From Dipteris shenzhenensis (taxonomy: Eukaryota > Polypodiophyta > Polypodiopsida > Gleicheniales): DNA of 64,000 bases. Shown piece by piece: positions 1 to 9,411 of the stretch. Under the pieces are notes generated by a model. It was not told the origin of the DNA, did no database searches, and was given only the letters and a program-made list of their open reading frames with translations. The position numbers were made by a program, and so were the translations under genes. The stretch lies in NCBI GenBank assembly GCA_047967505.1, contig CM106539.1. One strand, written 5' to 3'. The stretch's first letter is position 1; every line of letters begins with the position of its first letter.

Positions 1-26
1 GTTTCCTCATAATCTAGCCCATACTA

Positions 27-792
27 CTACGCATACCTTTTCACCACCAGCCATGCTTTATACCTTTCCACTGATCCATCAAACTTGCATTTTACTTTGT
101 AGACCCATTTGCAACCAATAGGATTCTTGCCTTCAGGCAACTCCACCAAATCCCAAGTTTGATTAGTGGCAAGGGCATCCATCTCCTCATCCATGGCATT
201 CTGCCAATGACCATGTTGCACAGCCTTAGCAAAGATAGTTGGCTCAGTATGTCCCATAACTTTTGTCATATATGCAATAATGCCAAGTAGCATAACCACT
301 TTAAGTTAACCTGTCAACAGGATACCTGACTCTCTGTGACCTTCTCACTGGAGTGCCTGACTCTCCTCATTCATGAGGAGGTATGTACCTGCTTCCCTTG
401 ACTCCAGGTATAGACACAGATGGAATACCCAACACACTATCCAAACTATCACTACATGACGAATCATAGCCACAATTCGACCGCCCAGGGACATCATTTT
501 TAGCTTGCGAAAGCACCTCAACAACCTTGGCTTTCCCTTTATCTCTCCCCCTCACTGACATAGAAGTGTCAGTGGAATTGCGTAACCTGCCAGCAGACCA
601 AGGATTCACTGTAGTAGAACCAGTAGATGTAGGCTCAGATATGGATGTACTAGTTTGCTGATTTTTATCATATGCATGACCTATAGGTGCATCATTGGGA
701 ACAGCCACTTTCAGCTTGCCATACCAAGATTCCAGCTCATCAAAAACAACATCCCAACTCACCATAGTCTTCTTGTAGATGGGTTGTAGCAT
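27..792 (-). pseudogene. pol: Copia-A linker and start of reverse transcriptase
   Basis: The 367-792 stretch is the low-conservation serine/threonine-rich linker between integrase and reverse transcriptase. The 27-299 stretch is the N-terminal RVT_2 segment, recognised by [16 protein letters not shown] and GCKWVYKVK. Stops and frameshifts separate them. The catalytic half of reverse transcriptase would lie left of the window. The same signature occurs in Copia-B at 4180-4340, which supports the reading. Confidence 0.85.
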
Positions 793-929
793 TTGTAACC
801 CTTCTGGTTCTGTGCATAGCTAGTAAACACACATCTTTCAGCCTTCGGATCTTATTTTCTCCTCTTCTCATCTGGTATATGCACATATGCCAAGCTACCA
901 AACACTTTTAAATGACTGACATCAAGCTT

Positions 930-1450
930 CTATTGATACAATTTCTCATATGGTGTGAGCATATGAATGCCAATAGTAGGAGTGCGATTCAGCACATACA
1001 TTGCAATTGCAAGTGCTTCTGCCCAATAATAATCAAGTAAGTTCTTTTTATTCAACATGCTTCTACCACATGAACCAATCACCCCATTCTTATGTTCAGC
1101 CACTCCATTCTGCTGTGGTGTATATGGGCATGTAAGCTCTCGTCTAATCCCATGATAGGTGAAGAAGTCATCAAATTCATTTGACAGATATTCACCTCCA
1201 TTATCTGATCTCAAGCATGTGATATATGACCCAAACTCCTTTTCAACATGTTGCTTGAAATGCTTGAAGGTAGGCATGACCTCATCCTTATGTTTCAAAA
1301 AAATATAGCCATGTATACCGGCTGAAATCATCAATAAATGTGACATAATATGATGAACCTCCCATCGAGGTAGTGTGTGCGAGACCCCAGACATCAGAGT
1401 GAATCAACTGCAAAGGTCTACTACTCTCCCGCAGATGCTTAGTGAATGGC
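930..1450 (-). pseudogene. int: Copia-A integrase core (decayed)
   Basis: Integrase catalysed insertion of the element's cDNA. The open stretch contains SDNGGEYLSNEF (second catalytic aspartate), then PYTPQQNGVAEHKN with the glutamate step retained, and NRTPT before the C-terminal part. The N-terminal part (residues corresponding to WGLAH and TFIDDFS) is in another frame up to about 1450, so a frameshift separates the two halves. The tract sits directly downstream of protease in element sense, as expected for Copia. Confidence 0.88.
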
Positions 1451-1470
1451 AACCTTGATTGTTTTCCAAA

Positions 1471-2490
1471 CTAGCATGCATGACAAACATGCTCTAAAGC
1501 AGAGTATACTTGAACTTTGCTAGGCCAACAACAACGCCTTAATGCTAACATTATTCCTTGCCTTTTCCCTTTCGCAATCAATTTGCAGCCATTACCAAAC
1601 TCCTCAATGAAGCATCCATCCTTATTAAACCAGACTTGCAAGTTCTTCTCAGCCATTTGTCCAATAGACAACAAGTTCTTCGTGATCGAAGGCACATGCA
1701 ACACTTCACGCAGCTTCTTGGTCTGACCATCATGCATCACTAGAGGCACAACACCCTTGTGTGTAATGTCATGCTGTGTATCATCTCCTGTGAAAACATA
1801 ACCATGCACACCAGGAGTCATCTCATCAAACCACTCTCCATGTGGTGTCATGTGATTAGATGCTCCTGAATCAATATACCATATATCATCCAAGCCACCA
1901 TCAGTAGGCTTATGATCTTGCACATGCATCATAGCAAATAGCTGATTTGAGGATGTCTCATGCGCATGACTAGAAGAGGCAAAATGACCATGCTGATTTT
2001 CCTTTCCTCTTTGATTTGCTTGCTTCTTGATATAGTCTCTGGCAATATGGCCAACCTTGCCACAGTTACGACATGTCTTATCACTATAAGGATTATGCAC
2101 TATTTGTTGTGGTTGCTGCCAAGTACCTCTACCATGAGAAGCACCTCTCCCCCTACCTCTAAAGGCTCCACCTCCTCTCTGAGGTGACTGACTAGGGGTT
2201 TTAGGGACATGCCTGCCATCACCTCTACCATGAAATGAACCTCTGTGTCATCCAACACGGCTTCTGTGATCAGAGTAGAACACTGTATCACTATTCCTTG
2301 AGCTACTGCCATTGGTATTCAAGCCAAGCTTCACTTCCTCATGGAGCAAAAGAGCAACCAGCTCATTGAAATCCAGCATATTCTACCTCACAGAAATAGA
2401 AGTGTCAAAAGACTTATATTCAGGACCAAGTCCATTCAAAGTGACTACAACCATGTCATCGTCATCCACAGAAGCATCAATAGAAGCTAA
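1471..2490 (-). pseudogene. gag: Copia-A gag, protease and pre-integrase region (decayed)
   Basis: Encoded the nucleocapsid and aspartic protease of Copia-A. The rightmost part (2383-2490) is a gag fragment with the acidic DDDD and NGLGPEY motifs of the Copia gag family. It is followed by a glycine/arginine-rich segment in a shifted frame near 2120-2260. A zinc knuckle near 2030-2072 reads CRNCGKVGHIARDY, so the last zinc-binding cysteine of CX2CX4HX4C is now tyrosine. The protease active site is intact as DSGASNHMT near 1860. The pre-integrase segment ends with the HVCHAC portion of its zinc-binding motif at the left end. Protease and pre-integrase share one open frame of about 209 codons. 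Confidence 0.87.
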
Positions 2491-2855
2491 TGTGAAGAGA
2501 GTGGGAGAGAAGGAAGGAGTCTCACTTGTGGCTTTCTCACATACACAATGGGGTAATATACACAAAGGTGGAGGCTAAAAATAGTTTTCCTCTTCTTAGT
2601 TGTGAAAGCCAAAAGAACTCTAAGTACAAAAGAATAGGTGAACCCTATATGTGGGTCTCAAACCAAACTCAGCTAACTAAGGTGGCATACTAAGTGAGCC
2701 ACTAACTAGGGTACATAAAGATAACTGTCATCCAGCTATTATTCATGGGCAGTGTATTAACCACATTATTAACCACATCTGCAGCTAACAAGTCGGTGAC
2801 ATAAATGCACAACGGTCACCCTGGCATATCACGAGTGGAGCTCGATATCTCAACA
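2491..2855 (-). repeat. 3' LTR of Copia-B
   Basis: The segment starts TGTGAAGAG and ends ATCTCAACA on the plus strand, giving TG...CA ends on both strands. It is followed at 2856-2873 by CTCTCCCTCGAGCTCAAT, the reverse complement of a purine-rich tract just upstream of a 3' LTR. The first 75 bp recur at 7588-7662. It interrupts the Copia-A gag at its left end. Confidence 0.85.
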
Positions 2856-2879
2856 CTCTCCCTCGAGCTCAATCGCAAT

Positions 2880-4484
2880 TCCTGCACACCAAGCAGGTCT
2901 TTGAACTTTCATAGCTTCTCTGTGTCCAATGCCTTCGTGAATATGTCAGCTACTTGATCCTTTGTGCTGACATAAACTAGATCAATAAAACCTACTAGAA
3001 CCTTCTCCTACACATAGTGATAATGCAACTCAATGTGCTTTGTTCTAGCATGCTAGACTAGGTTATTTGCCAAGTGTATACTGCTCATGTCATCACAATA
3101 AATGACAACTAGCCCATTTGTAGACTGATGCATACCATAAAGTAGCTTATACAACCAAGCTTCCTCACATGTAGCTATTGCTGCACCCCTATACTTAGCC
3201 TTTGTGCTTGACAAGGCAATTGTAGGCTATTTCATGCTGCTCCAAGTGACTGCAGCACTCCCAAAAGAGAACACATATCCATTGGTAGATCGTCTATCAG
3301 AAATACTACCAGCCCAATCAGCATCAGTGTATCCATGCAATTGTATCTAAACCCTAGTCTCATAAAATAGTCCATACTACAATGTGGACTTCACATACCT
3401 CAGTATGCATCTAGCCGCATCCAAATGCGGTTTCCTTGGAGCTTGCATAAATTGACTACCAAACCAACATCATAGCTCTAGTCATATAAATCAAACTTTC
3501 TACTATGCGTTTGTACATAGTAGGGTCTTCTAGAAGCTCACCTACATCTGTGCTCAACTTCACATTCTGCTCCAAAGGAACTGAAATAGGCTTACAGCTT
3601 GTCATCCCATATTTGGACGGCATGTCCAATCCATACTGCCTTTGCAAGAGCCATATCCCACTTGTGGATCTAATCACCTCAATGCCCAAGAAGTAACGTA
3701 GCTCTCCCAAATCCTTCATCTCAAACTTCTGCTTTAATAGAATTTTCACATGAAGGATATCTTCATCACTATCACCTGTGATAATCAAATCATTAACATA
3801 AATGACAAGTAGCATAATGCCTTTCTCTATTTTTCTCACATAAAGTGAGAAATTCGCCTTGGAAATCTGAAAGGCAATAGTGACAAGATACTATCCTATC
3901 TTGTCAGACCATGCTTTGGGTTGTTGCTTCAAGCCATACAAGGCTTTCTTCAAGTTGCAAACAAACTCAGGATAAATAGCATGAACATAACCTAGTGGCT
4001 ACTCCATATAGACCTCTTCTTGCAAATCAACATGCAAGAAAGCATTCTTTACATCCATCTGATGTAAAGACCATCCCTTTGATGCAGCCATAGCAATGAC
4101 TGCTCTTATGGTTGCCATCCTTGCAATCGGACTGAATGTTTCTTCATAATCAATGCCATATATCTGTGCATACCCCTTGACAACTAATCTTGCCTTGTAT
4201 CTGTTCATAGAACCATCTGCATTGTGCTTCACCTTATAAACCCACTTGCATCCAATTGCATTCTTGTCTTTAGGCAAAGGCACCGATTCCCATGTAGCAT
4301 TTGCTTCCAAGGCATCCATTTCTTCATCCATGGCTTTCTCCCATTTTTCTTTTCCCATGGCTTGCTCAAAAGAAGTGGGTTTTGGTTCATGTATCACTTT
4401 GACCATATAGGCATAGTGAATGGCTGTAAATCCATCATATTTCAGCCTATCCACAGGATACCTAGCTTTTGTAGACTTGTGCAA
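2880..4484 (-). pseudogene. pol: Copia-B reverse transcriptase and RNase H (decayed)
   Basis: The N-terminal reverse transcriptase (3999-4484) shows [17 protein letters not shown] and MDVKNAFLH. The catalytic half (3456-3839) has YVNDLII, so the first of the paired YVDD aspartates is asparagine and polymerase activity would be lost. KFEMKDLGELRYFLGIEV follows. The segment 2880-3455 contains RNase H-like sequence in several frames. At least three frame breaks separate the parts. Confidence 0.85.
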
Positions 4485-5640
4485 AATAGGCTCACTACCA
4501 GGGCTCTCAAAACATCCCTTGTCTTCCTTACTCCAGGTGTAATAATAGAAGGAATATCCAACTCATCATCAAGGCTCTGTTCTGAGCCACTAGATTCACC
4601 ATCCACATAAGAGTGACTTGCATTCACATCAAACATGAGCTGATATACTTTCTCTTTTCCTTTTTGTGATACTTGCATACCACTATCTGCATTGCTTTGA
4701 GGAGATCCTCCTGATCTCAATCTACTTGTCCATGGCAAAGTATGTGAACCACTGCTAGAGGACACTATAGGTCCACTAATATTTTGTGATTGCTACTGTG
4801 AATTTTGTGCAACATTACCATTTTGTGCATCTACATCATCAATCACATTTACTGGTTTATACCAGCTGCTCATCTCATAAAAAACATCTCTGCTCACTGT
4901 AAGCTTATGAGTAGAAGGGTTATAGCATCTATACCCTTTCTAATGCAGAGAATAACCAATAAAGATGCACTTCTCAACTTTTGGATCCAACTTGGATCTC
5001 AACTCATCTGGCACATGAACATAGGCAATGCAACCAAAAACTTTCAAATGAGAAATATCTGGTTTCCTACCAGTATACCTCTCCTCTAGCATCATGCCAT
5101 GTATTGCTGTAGTGAGAGTCTTGTTCATTATGTAGATTACTGTAGCAACTACTTCAGCCCAATAATAATCTGGCAAGTCTTTTTCGTTAAGCATGGCACG
5201 AGATATCTCTCCAATATGCCTATTTTTCCTTTTTGCAAGTCTATTTTGTTGTGGGTATGACTGCATGAATATTGTTGCTTTATGCCATGCTCCTACAGGA
5301 AACTTGCAAACTTATTTGAGAGGTACTCTCCTCTTCCATTTGACCTTAGGCATTTTATTTACAGGCCTGTTTCTTTTTCAACCATAGCCTTAAAAGCTTT
5401 GAAAATTTTTTGCTGTAGTCATCAATAAAAGTGATAAAATAATGATAGCCTCCAGTAGATGTAGCTTTAGTAGTCCACACATTAGAGTGGATTAATTCCA
5501 ATGGCCTCTTACTCTCTTGAATATGTCTAGGAAATGGTTTCCTTGCTTGTTTTCCAAATTGATAGGCTTCACATATCTTATGCATTTTTGCAACCTTGAA
5601 CTTAGGCAATCCTGCAACAATATTTTGGGCCTGAATTAAT
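4442..5640 (-). pseudogene. int: Copia-B integrase and linker (decayed, internal deletion)
   Basis: Integrase pieces at 5355-5609 and 4940-5266 are followed by a serine-rich linker at 4442-4765. The C-terminal piece contains LPDYYWAE and a CIFIGYS motif. Comparison with the paralogous fragment at 32345-33567 shows that Copia-B lacks about 50 bp near 5403 which the paralog keeps as an open frame (the FMKNKSEVFGHF segment). The deletion removes core sequence and shifts the frame. Confidence 0.85.
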
Positions 5641-5645
5641 TTAAG

Positions 5646-7100
5646 TCACTGTACATTAACATGACCAATGCGTTTATGCCAGATATCAATATTTGCAACT
5701 ACACCGGTCCCATGTGCAAACATTGCTGCACTCAATTCAGGCATGTACGCATCCAACGTAAACATCCTACCCTTCTTCTTCCCTTTTGCTATCAAGCGAC
5801 CTTTATTTTTCATATCCTCAACAAAGCATCCATGAGGATTAAATCTGACCTGCAAGCCTTGCTCAACCATTTGACCAACAGAAACTAGGTTCTTAGTGAT
5901 ATTCGGGACATGAAATACATCAAACAGGTATTTCTTTTTTCCATCCTGCATAGACAAAGGAATTTTACCAATCTGCACAATAGGATGTACAGTATTATCA
6001 CCAGTATCCACAAATCATGGTCTTTCCATTTTCCTTACATCATCCTACATCCATTCTGCATGACATGTCATGTGGTTTGATGCACTTGAGTCAACATACC
6101 ATACATCATTGCTTTCTTCTGCACTTGTCATAGAATTGGTCATGTGTTGCACCATAAACAGATGCTCATTTCTGTCATCACCTTGTCTACTAGAGGATGC
6201 ATAATTGCCTTGCTGCAATTTTCCAGTCATGATGTCATTCTGCCTTTTATAGCAGTGTTTAGTAGTAGCTTTCAACATTGTTGTTTGCATTTTGGCCTCT
6301 CTGCCATCTACCACGACCTCTTTGGCTCCCCCTACCTTTAAAGTTACCATGTCCTCCTCCATAGGACTGGTTTTTTTGAATTTGCAGCATATTCTGATTT
6401 CTGCCATGGCCTCCAAATCGGCTTGCTCTACCTTTGCCTCTACCTCTTCCAGCATTTGAGTAGAAGAGAGCTTCTTTTGAAGTTCCTCTTGAAGAAGATG
6501 CACCACCATTTCTCTACTCTTCAGAAATTAGAAGAGCAATCAACTCCTCAAAATCAAGAAAATTCTCATAGATGGCAATGGATGTCCGAAATTGTGCATA
6601 ATCCTTTCCTAGACCATTCAAGGACACAGAAACTAAATCATCATCTTCCACTGGTGACCTAATCGAAGCAAGTGCATCTGCAATCTTCTTCACCTTCATG
6701 TGATAGTCATTGATGCTCATATTTTCTCTCTGCACATTATGCAACTCCTGCTTGAGTTGCATTTTCCTGGCTTGCGCATTTGTGCTATACATTTTTGTCA
6801 AAGTATCCCATGCCTCCTTTGGCATGCTTGCATCTTGAATATGCACAATCATAGAATCTGAAATAGTGATAGACAGCCAGTACATAACTTTTCTAGCTCT
6901 CTCATGCCAGCCTTTAAACTGCAACTCCTGTTGATTGGGAACATTAGGAATAACTGGTTCTTATTCAGCTTCAGTAATGTAGTAATGAACTCTCAATAGC
7001 CTTTTCCCTTAACGAAATTCATCATTCTAAACTTCCATGCTTGGAAGTTGTTCTTGCCAAGCTTTTCAGTGACAATCTATGAAAGAGCATATGACGCCAT
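5646..7100 (-). pseudogene. gag: Copia-B gag, protease and pre-integrase region (decayed)
   Basis: Gag begins at an ATG whose complement is 7098-7100. The opening reads MASYALS, then an in-frame stop, then KLGKNNFQAWKFRMM, the classic Copia gag start. The 6514-6924 stretch holds the middle gag domain (MYWLSI, ARKMQLKQEL, NGLGKDY). The zinc knuckle has decayed. The protease active site is DSSASNHMT, with the catalytic DSGA glycine changed to serine. The pre-integrase segment (5646-6011) has VFHVPNITKNLVSVGQM. Confidence 0.87.
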
Positions 7101-7575
7101 TATAGAACACTCCAAAATATTCTGTCACTGCAAAAAACACAACTTCTACCTCACAAGGGCAAATTTGCAAAATTGACAAGAGTGGTATTTACCACACAGT
7201 CACTTCCTAGTGATGATTATGCATCAACAGGCAATAAGAATGATTCTATCACTCCCAATATCTCTGCGCATAGGCATATGATGTAATTTTTGCGATAACT
7301 TTTCAACGACCTGCAGAACAGTGGTCGCATAGCAAAAATAGGGCACTTTTCTGAGTGTTTGCGAAAAACTTCTGCCACCAAAACGAGCCCCGAGATGGCC
7401 TCAAATCAATCTGAGAAGGGCGTCTCAATCTGAGACAGTGCACTGTTGCACTTTCCGACTATGCTACCTGCAGAGATTTGCTCCCAAACTCAAAAAAAAA
7501 GGATAGCGACACTGATCCTCTTACTAGGATACCGCAAACTTGGTTTGCTTTCTTAAACTCCTTACTAGGAACCGA
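7101..7575 (-). other. Copia-B untranslated leader between primer site and gag
   Basis: This is the stretch between the primer binding site and the gag ATG in element sense. It has no open frame of note. A run of nine adenines lies near 7492-7500. It holds no other feature that I can support. Confidence 0.6.
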
Positions 7576-7587
7576 GCTCTGATACTA
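7576..7587 (-). other. Copia-B primer binding site (initiator Met tRNA type)
   Basis: The plus strand reads GCTCTGATACTA. Its complement TAGTATCAGAGC is one change from TGGTATCAGAGC, the plant Copia site that pairs with the 3' end of initiator methionine tRNA. It lies directly next to the LTR end at 7588, which fixes the LTR boundary. Confidence 0.85.
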
Positions 7588-7662
7588 TGTGAAGAGAGTG
7601 GGAGAGAAGGAAGGAGTCTCACTTGCGGCTTTCTCACATACACAATGGGGGAATATACACAA
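7588..7662 (-). repeat. 5' LTR remnant of Copia-B (75 bp)
   Basis: The remnant begins TGTGAAGAGAGTGGG and matches the first 75 bp of the 3' LTR at 2491 with few differences, including GCGG for GTGG. Similarity stops at 7662 and the remaining LTR is missing, so transcription could not start from this copy. Confidence 0.85.
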
Positions 7663-7757
7663 CTTGGCCTATGAAAGGAGATCACTCTCTCATGTTTAGG
7701 GACTCTCTACATTTGACATTTCTCTATGTAGATTCTCTCTTCCTTAGTCTTCCCCTC
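7663..7757. other. Short unassigned spacer
   Basis: This is pyrimidine-rich sequence between the broken Copia-B LTR and the MITE. It does not continue the Copia-A gag, so the right flank of the Copia-B insertion is not preserved. Confidence 0.5.
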
Positions 7758-8054
7758 CATGGATGTTTTTATCAAAGCTATACCTATATATTAATATAAA
7801 ATATTGGCGAAAGTTTGTCGAGCTAGTTTTTTTAATTTCACAAAATCGATAGAACAGAGTACATTTTTATTTATTTTCTTATGAATTTTAAAGTAAAAGA
7901 TGTAAATCTTGGCGAAAGTTTATATTTTTTCACATAAAAGTCTCAAATGCTGGCGAATATTTCAAACATTTATTTTTCTTAGAGCATACAAACTTTCGAC
8001 ACCAATATAAAAGTTTCGCTTCTTAACGAAACTAACACAAAAAAATCATCCATG
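7758..8054. mobile_element. hAT-type MITE, copy 1
   Basis: A 297-bp AT-rich non-coding element with ends CATGGATG and CATCCATG, which are exact inverted complements. The outer 8-mers TTCCCCTC (7750-7757) and CTCCTCTC (8055-8062) agree at 6 of 8 positions, fitting a decayed 8-bp target duplication, the hAT hallmark. It is clearly homologous along its length to the copy at 52288-52586. Its left end resembles the end of the hAT transposase element at 16410. Repeated GGCGAAAGTTT-like motifs occur near both ends. Confidence 0.75.
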
Positions 8055-8196
8055 CTCCTCTCTCTTTGTACATAGCCTTGGTGCTTTAAACTACTATTGG
8101 GGATTGCCTTTTGCCTCCATTTCCTCTCCTTATGCCCCTATGAGTTCTCTTTCTCCACATGTACCCTTGTATGATAAATTCTTTCTCGCTCTACCT

Positions 8197-8199
<3 letters not shown>

Positions 8200-8248
<49 letters not shown>
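8200..8248. repeat. CT dinucleotide microsatellite
   Basis: An essentially pure (CT)n run of about 24 units, imperfect at its right edge. Its translation gives poly-Ser-Leu in two frames, which is a composition artefact. Confidence 0.95.
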
Positions 8249-8255
<7 letters not shown>

Positions 8256-8786
8256 CTTCCTTTTTCATATCTTGGTGCATTGGGAATACTCTCCCACCTC
8301 CATCCTCATGCTGTGGCTCTTCATTTCATGTGCGGTGTGTGATGCTTGAGTCTTTGAGTGTGAAAGCATGGAAATTCCACCCTTTAATAGTGATAACATG
8401 TTCCTCCTTCAAATCTCCATGAGGCTTAGAATTTATTTATTTCTATTTGACTAATAGTAGAGCAGCTAGCATACAGACCCTCCATCAAGTGGCATTGATG
8501 CCTTTCTTTTATAGGAAAGTTGTTAACTTTTTAAAAGATTCCCAAATTAAATTCTCCTCCTTCAATTGGAATATCTAGCATGCGTACAAAAAATCCACTG
8601 CTCCGAGGAGAGAAACAAAAGATCTAGTAGCCTAGAGGAGAGGAGGCAAAGCTCAGATTCACTGATCTAATCAATAGTGTTTTATCATCTGTTATCATGT
8701 GCTGCTCTATTTGTTGGTAGTGAAAGTTGATTGCATATCATACCTTGAGACTAGGATGCCTCCTTATCAACATAGAAAAATCAAGA
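8249..8786. other. Intergenic stretch, nothing recognised
   Basis: I see no open frame with family motifs and no LTR ends or repeats between the microsatellite and the 27-bp minisatellite. Confidence 0.5.
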
Positions 8787-8788
8787 CC

Positions 8789-8914
8789 TACTACTGTAGT
8801 TGACCTGGTACCAAAAAAGCTTGCAGTTGACCTACAAACAAAACTTACTGTAGCTGACGTAGTAATAAAAAAGGTTGCAGTTGACCTGGTAACAAAACTT
8901 GTTGTAGTTGACCT
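8789..8914 (-). repeat. 27-bp minisatellite, coding-like on the minus strand
   Basis: About 4.5 units of 26-27 bp, each starting GGTCAACT(A/G)CAA on the minus strand. In one minus-strand frame the units translate as variations of GQLQ-x-x-L-x-P, for example GQLQQVLLP and GQLQAFLVP, with one unit shortened by 1 bp. The repeat directly follows, in minus-strand order, the coiled-coil fragment at 8950-9270, so it may have been part of that protein. Confidence 0.75.
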
Positions 8915-8949
8915 AGTAATAGAGGAACAGTGTGACAGAGGATGATTGT

Positions 8950-9270
8950 GCCAGAGAGGGCTCTTTAAATAGAGGGTTCTTCTTTAACAAGGGATAGAGA
9001 TGGTAGGAGCTGTGCTTGTAGGTCAACCTCAGAATTGTTACACCTCCTTGCATCCTTAATGTGGTCTTCAAGCTCTGCCTATAGTTGTGAGACCTGATCA
9101 TTATAGTTATGAAACTCTTGGTCCAACAAGAATTTGTCCTAGACCACATCAAATAGTGTTTAGTTAGTAGGAAAATATCTTTCATACCAATTAAAAAAGA
9201 TCTGATCATCAACATGCATGAGCACTATTCCATCTGGCATTAAGTTTGGTCACAATCTCTTCAATGCCTT
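8950..9270 (-). pseudogene. Coiled-coil fragment of unknown origin, resembling downstream Gypsy reading frames
   Basis: The minus strand reads nearly continuously, with motifs such as DDQIFFNWYERYFPTN, LLDQEFHNYNDQVSQL and AELEDHIKDARRC. These have the charged/hydrophobic spacing of a coiled coil and three in-frame stops. I do not recognise a named family. The style matches the coiled-coil tracts at 12480-13500 and 55900-56200, which follow Gypsy integrase genes, so a shared origin is possible but not shown. Copia-C inserted at 9354, just upstream in minus-strand order. Confidence 0.45.
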
Positions 9271-9353
9271 TAGAGGGAGTGGGGATAGGTAAGAGGGATG
9301 AACTGCCTACCCAACCAAACTCTCTAGAGAAGTTTAGGACCCTACCCCCTTTC

Positions 9354-9411
9354 TGTGGGGGTTAAAGGTCACTGTGCCTTTACCCCGGTTATGTACAATA
9401 CTCAAACACAA
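9354..9411 (+). repeat. Truncated 5' LTR of Copia-C
   Basis: This 58-bp segment matches the first 58 bp of the LTR at 10808 with a few changes (GTTAAAGGTCACTG against GTTAAACGTCACTT). The match ends at CAAACACA, after which the sequence reads AAGGGTTCAAGC, reverse transcriptase coding sequence. Confidence 0.88.

Larger units (their letters stand above)
1..2490 (-). mobile_element. Ty1/copia retrotransposon remnant (Copia-A), truncated by window edge
   Basis: Reading the minus strand from right to left gives the Copia order gag, zinc knuckle, protease, integrase, linker and the start of reverse transcriptase, which then runs off the left edge. The frame is broken several times. At 2490 the gag stops abruptly at the terminal TG of another element's LTR (2491-2855), so Copia-A was interrupted inside its gag coding region. 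No LTR of Copia-A itself lies in the window. The integrase-before-RT order identifies Copia rather than Gypsy. Confidence 0.9.
2491..7662 (-). mobile_element. Ty1/copia retrotransposon (Copia-B), nested in Copia-A, 5' LTR truncated
   Basis: In element sense the right end is the 5' end. The parts are a 75-bp LTR remnant at 7588-7662, a primer binding site at 7576-7587, gag from an ATG at 7100, protease, integrase, reverse transcriptase, RNase H, a purine-rich tract and a full 365-bp 3' LTR at 2491-2855. The two LTR pieces match closely over the shared 75 bp and then diverge at 7662/7663, so the outer part of the 5' LTR has been lost with its flank. All coding regions carry stops or frameshifts. 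Confidence 0.9.

Noticed and set aside
8104-8422. Open frames with long Ser-Leu runs
   Set aside because: They are translations of the CT microsatellite and have no other protein-like features.
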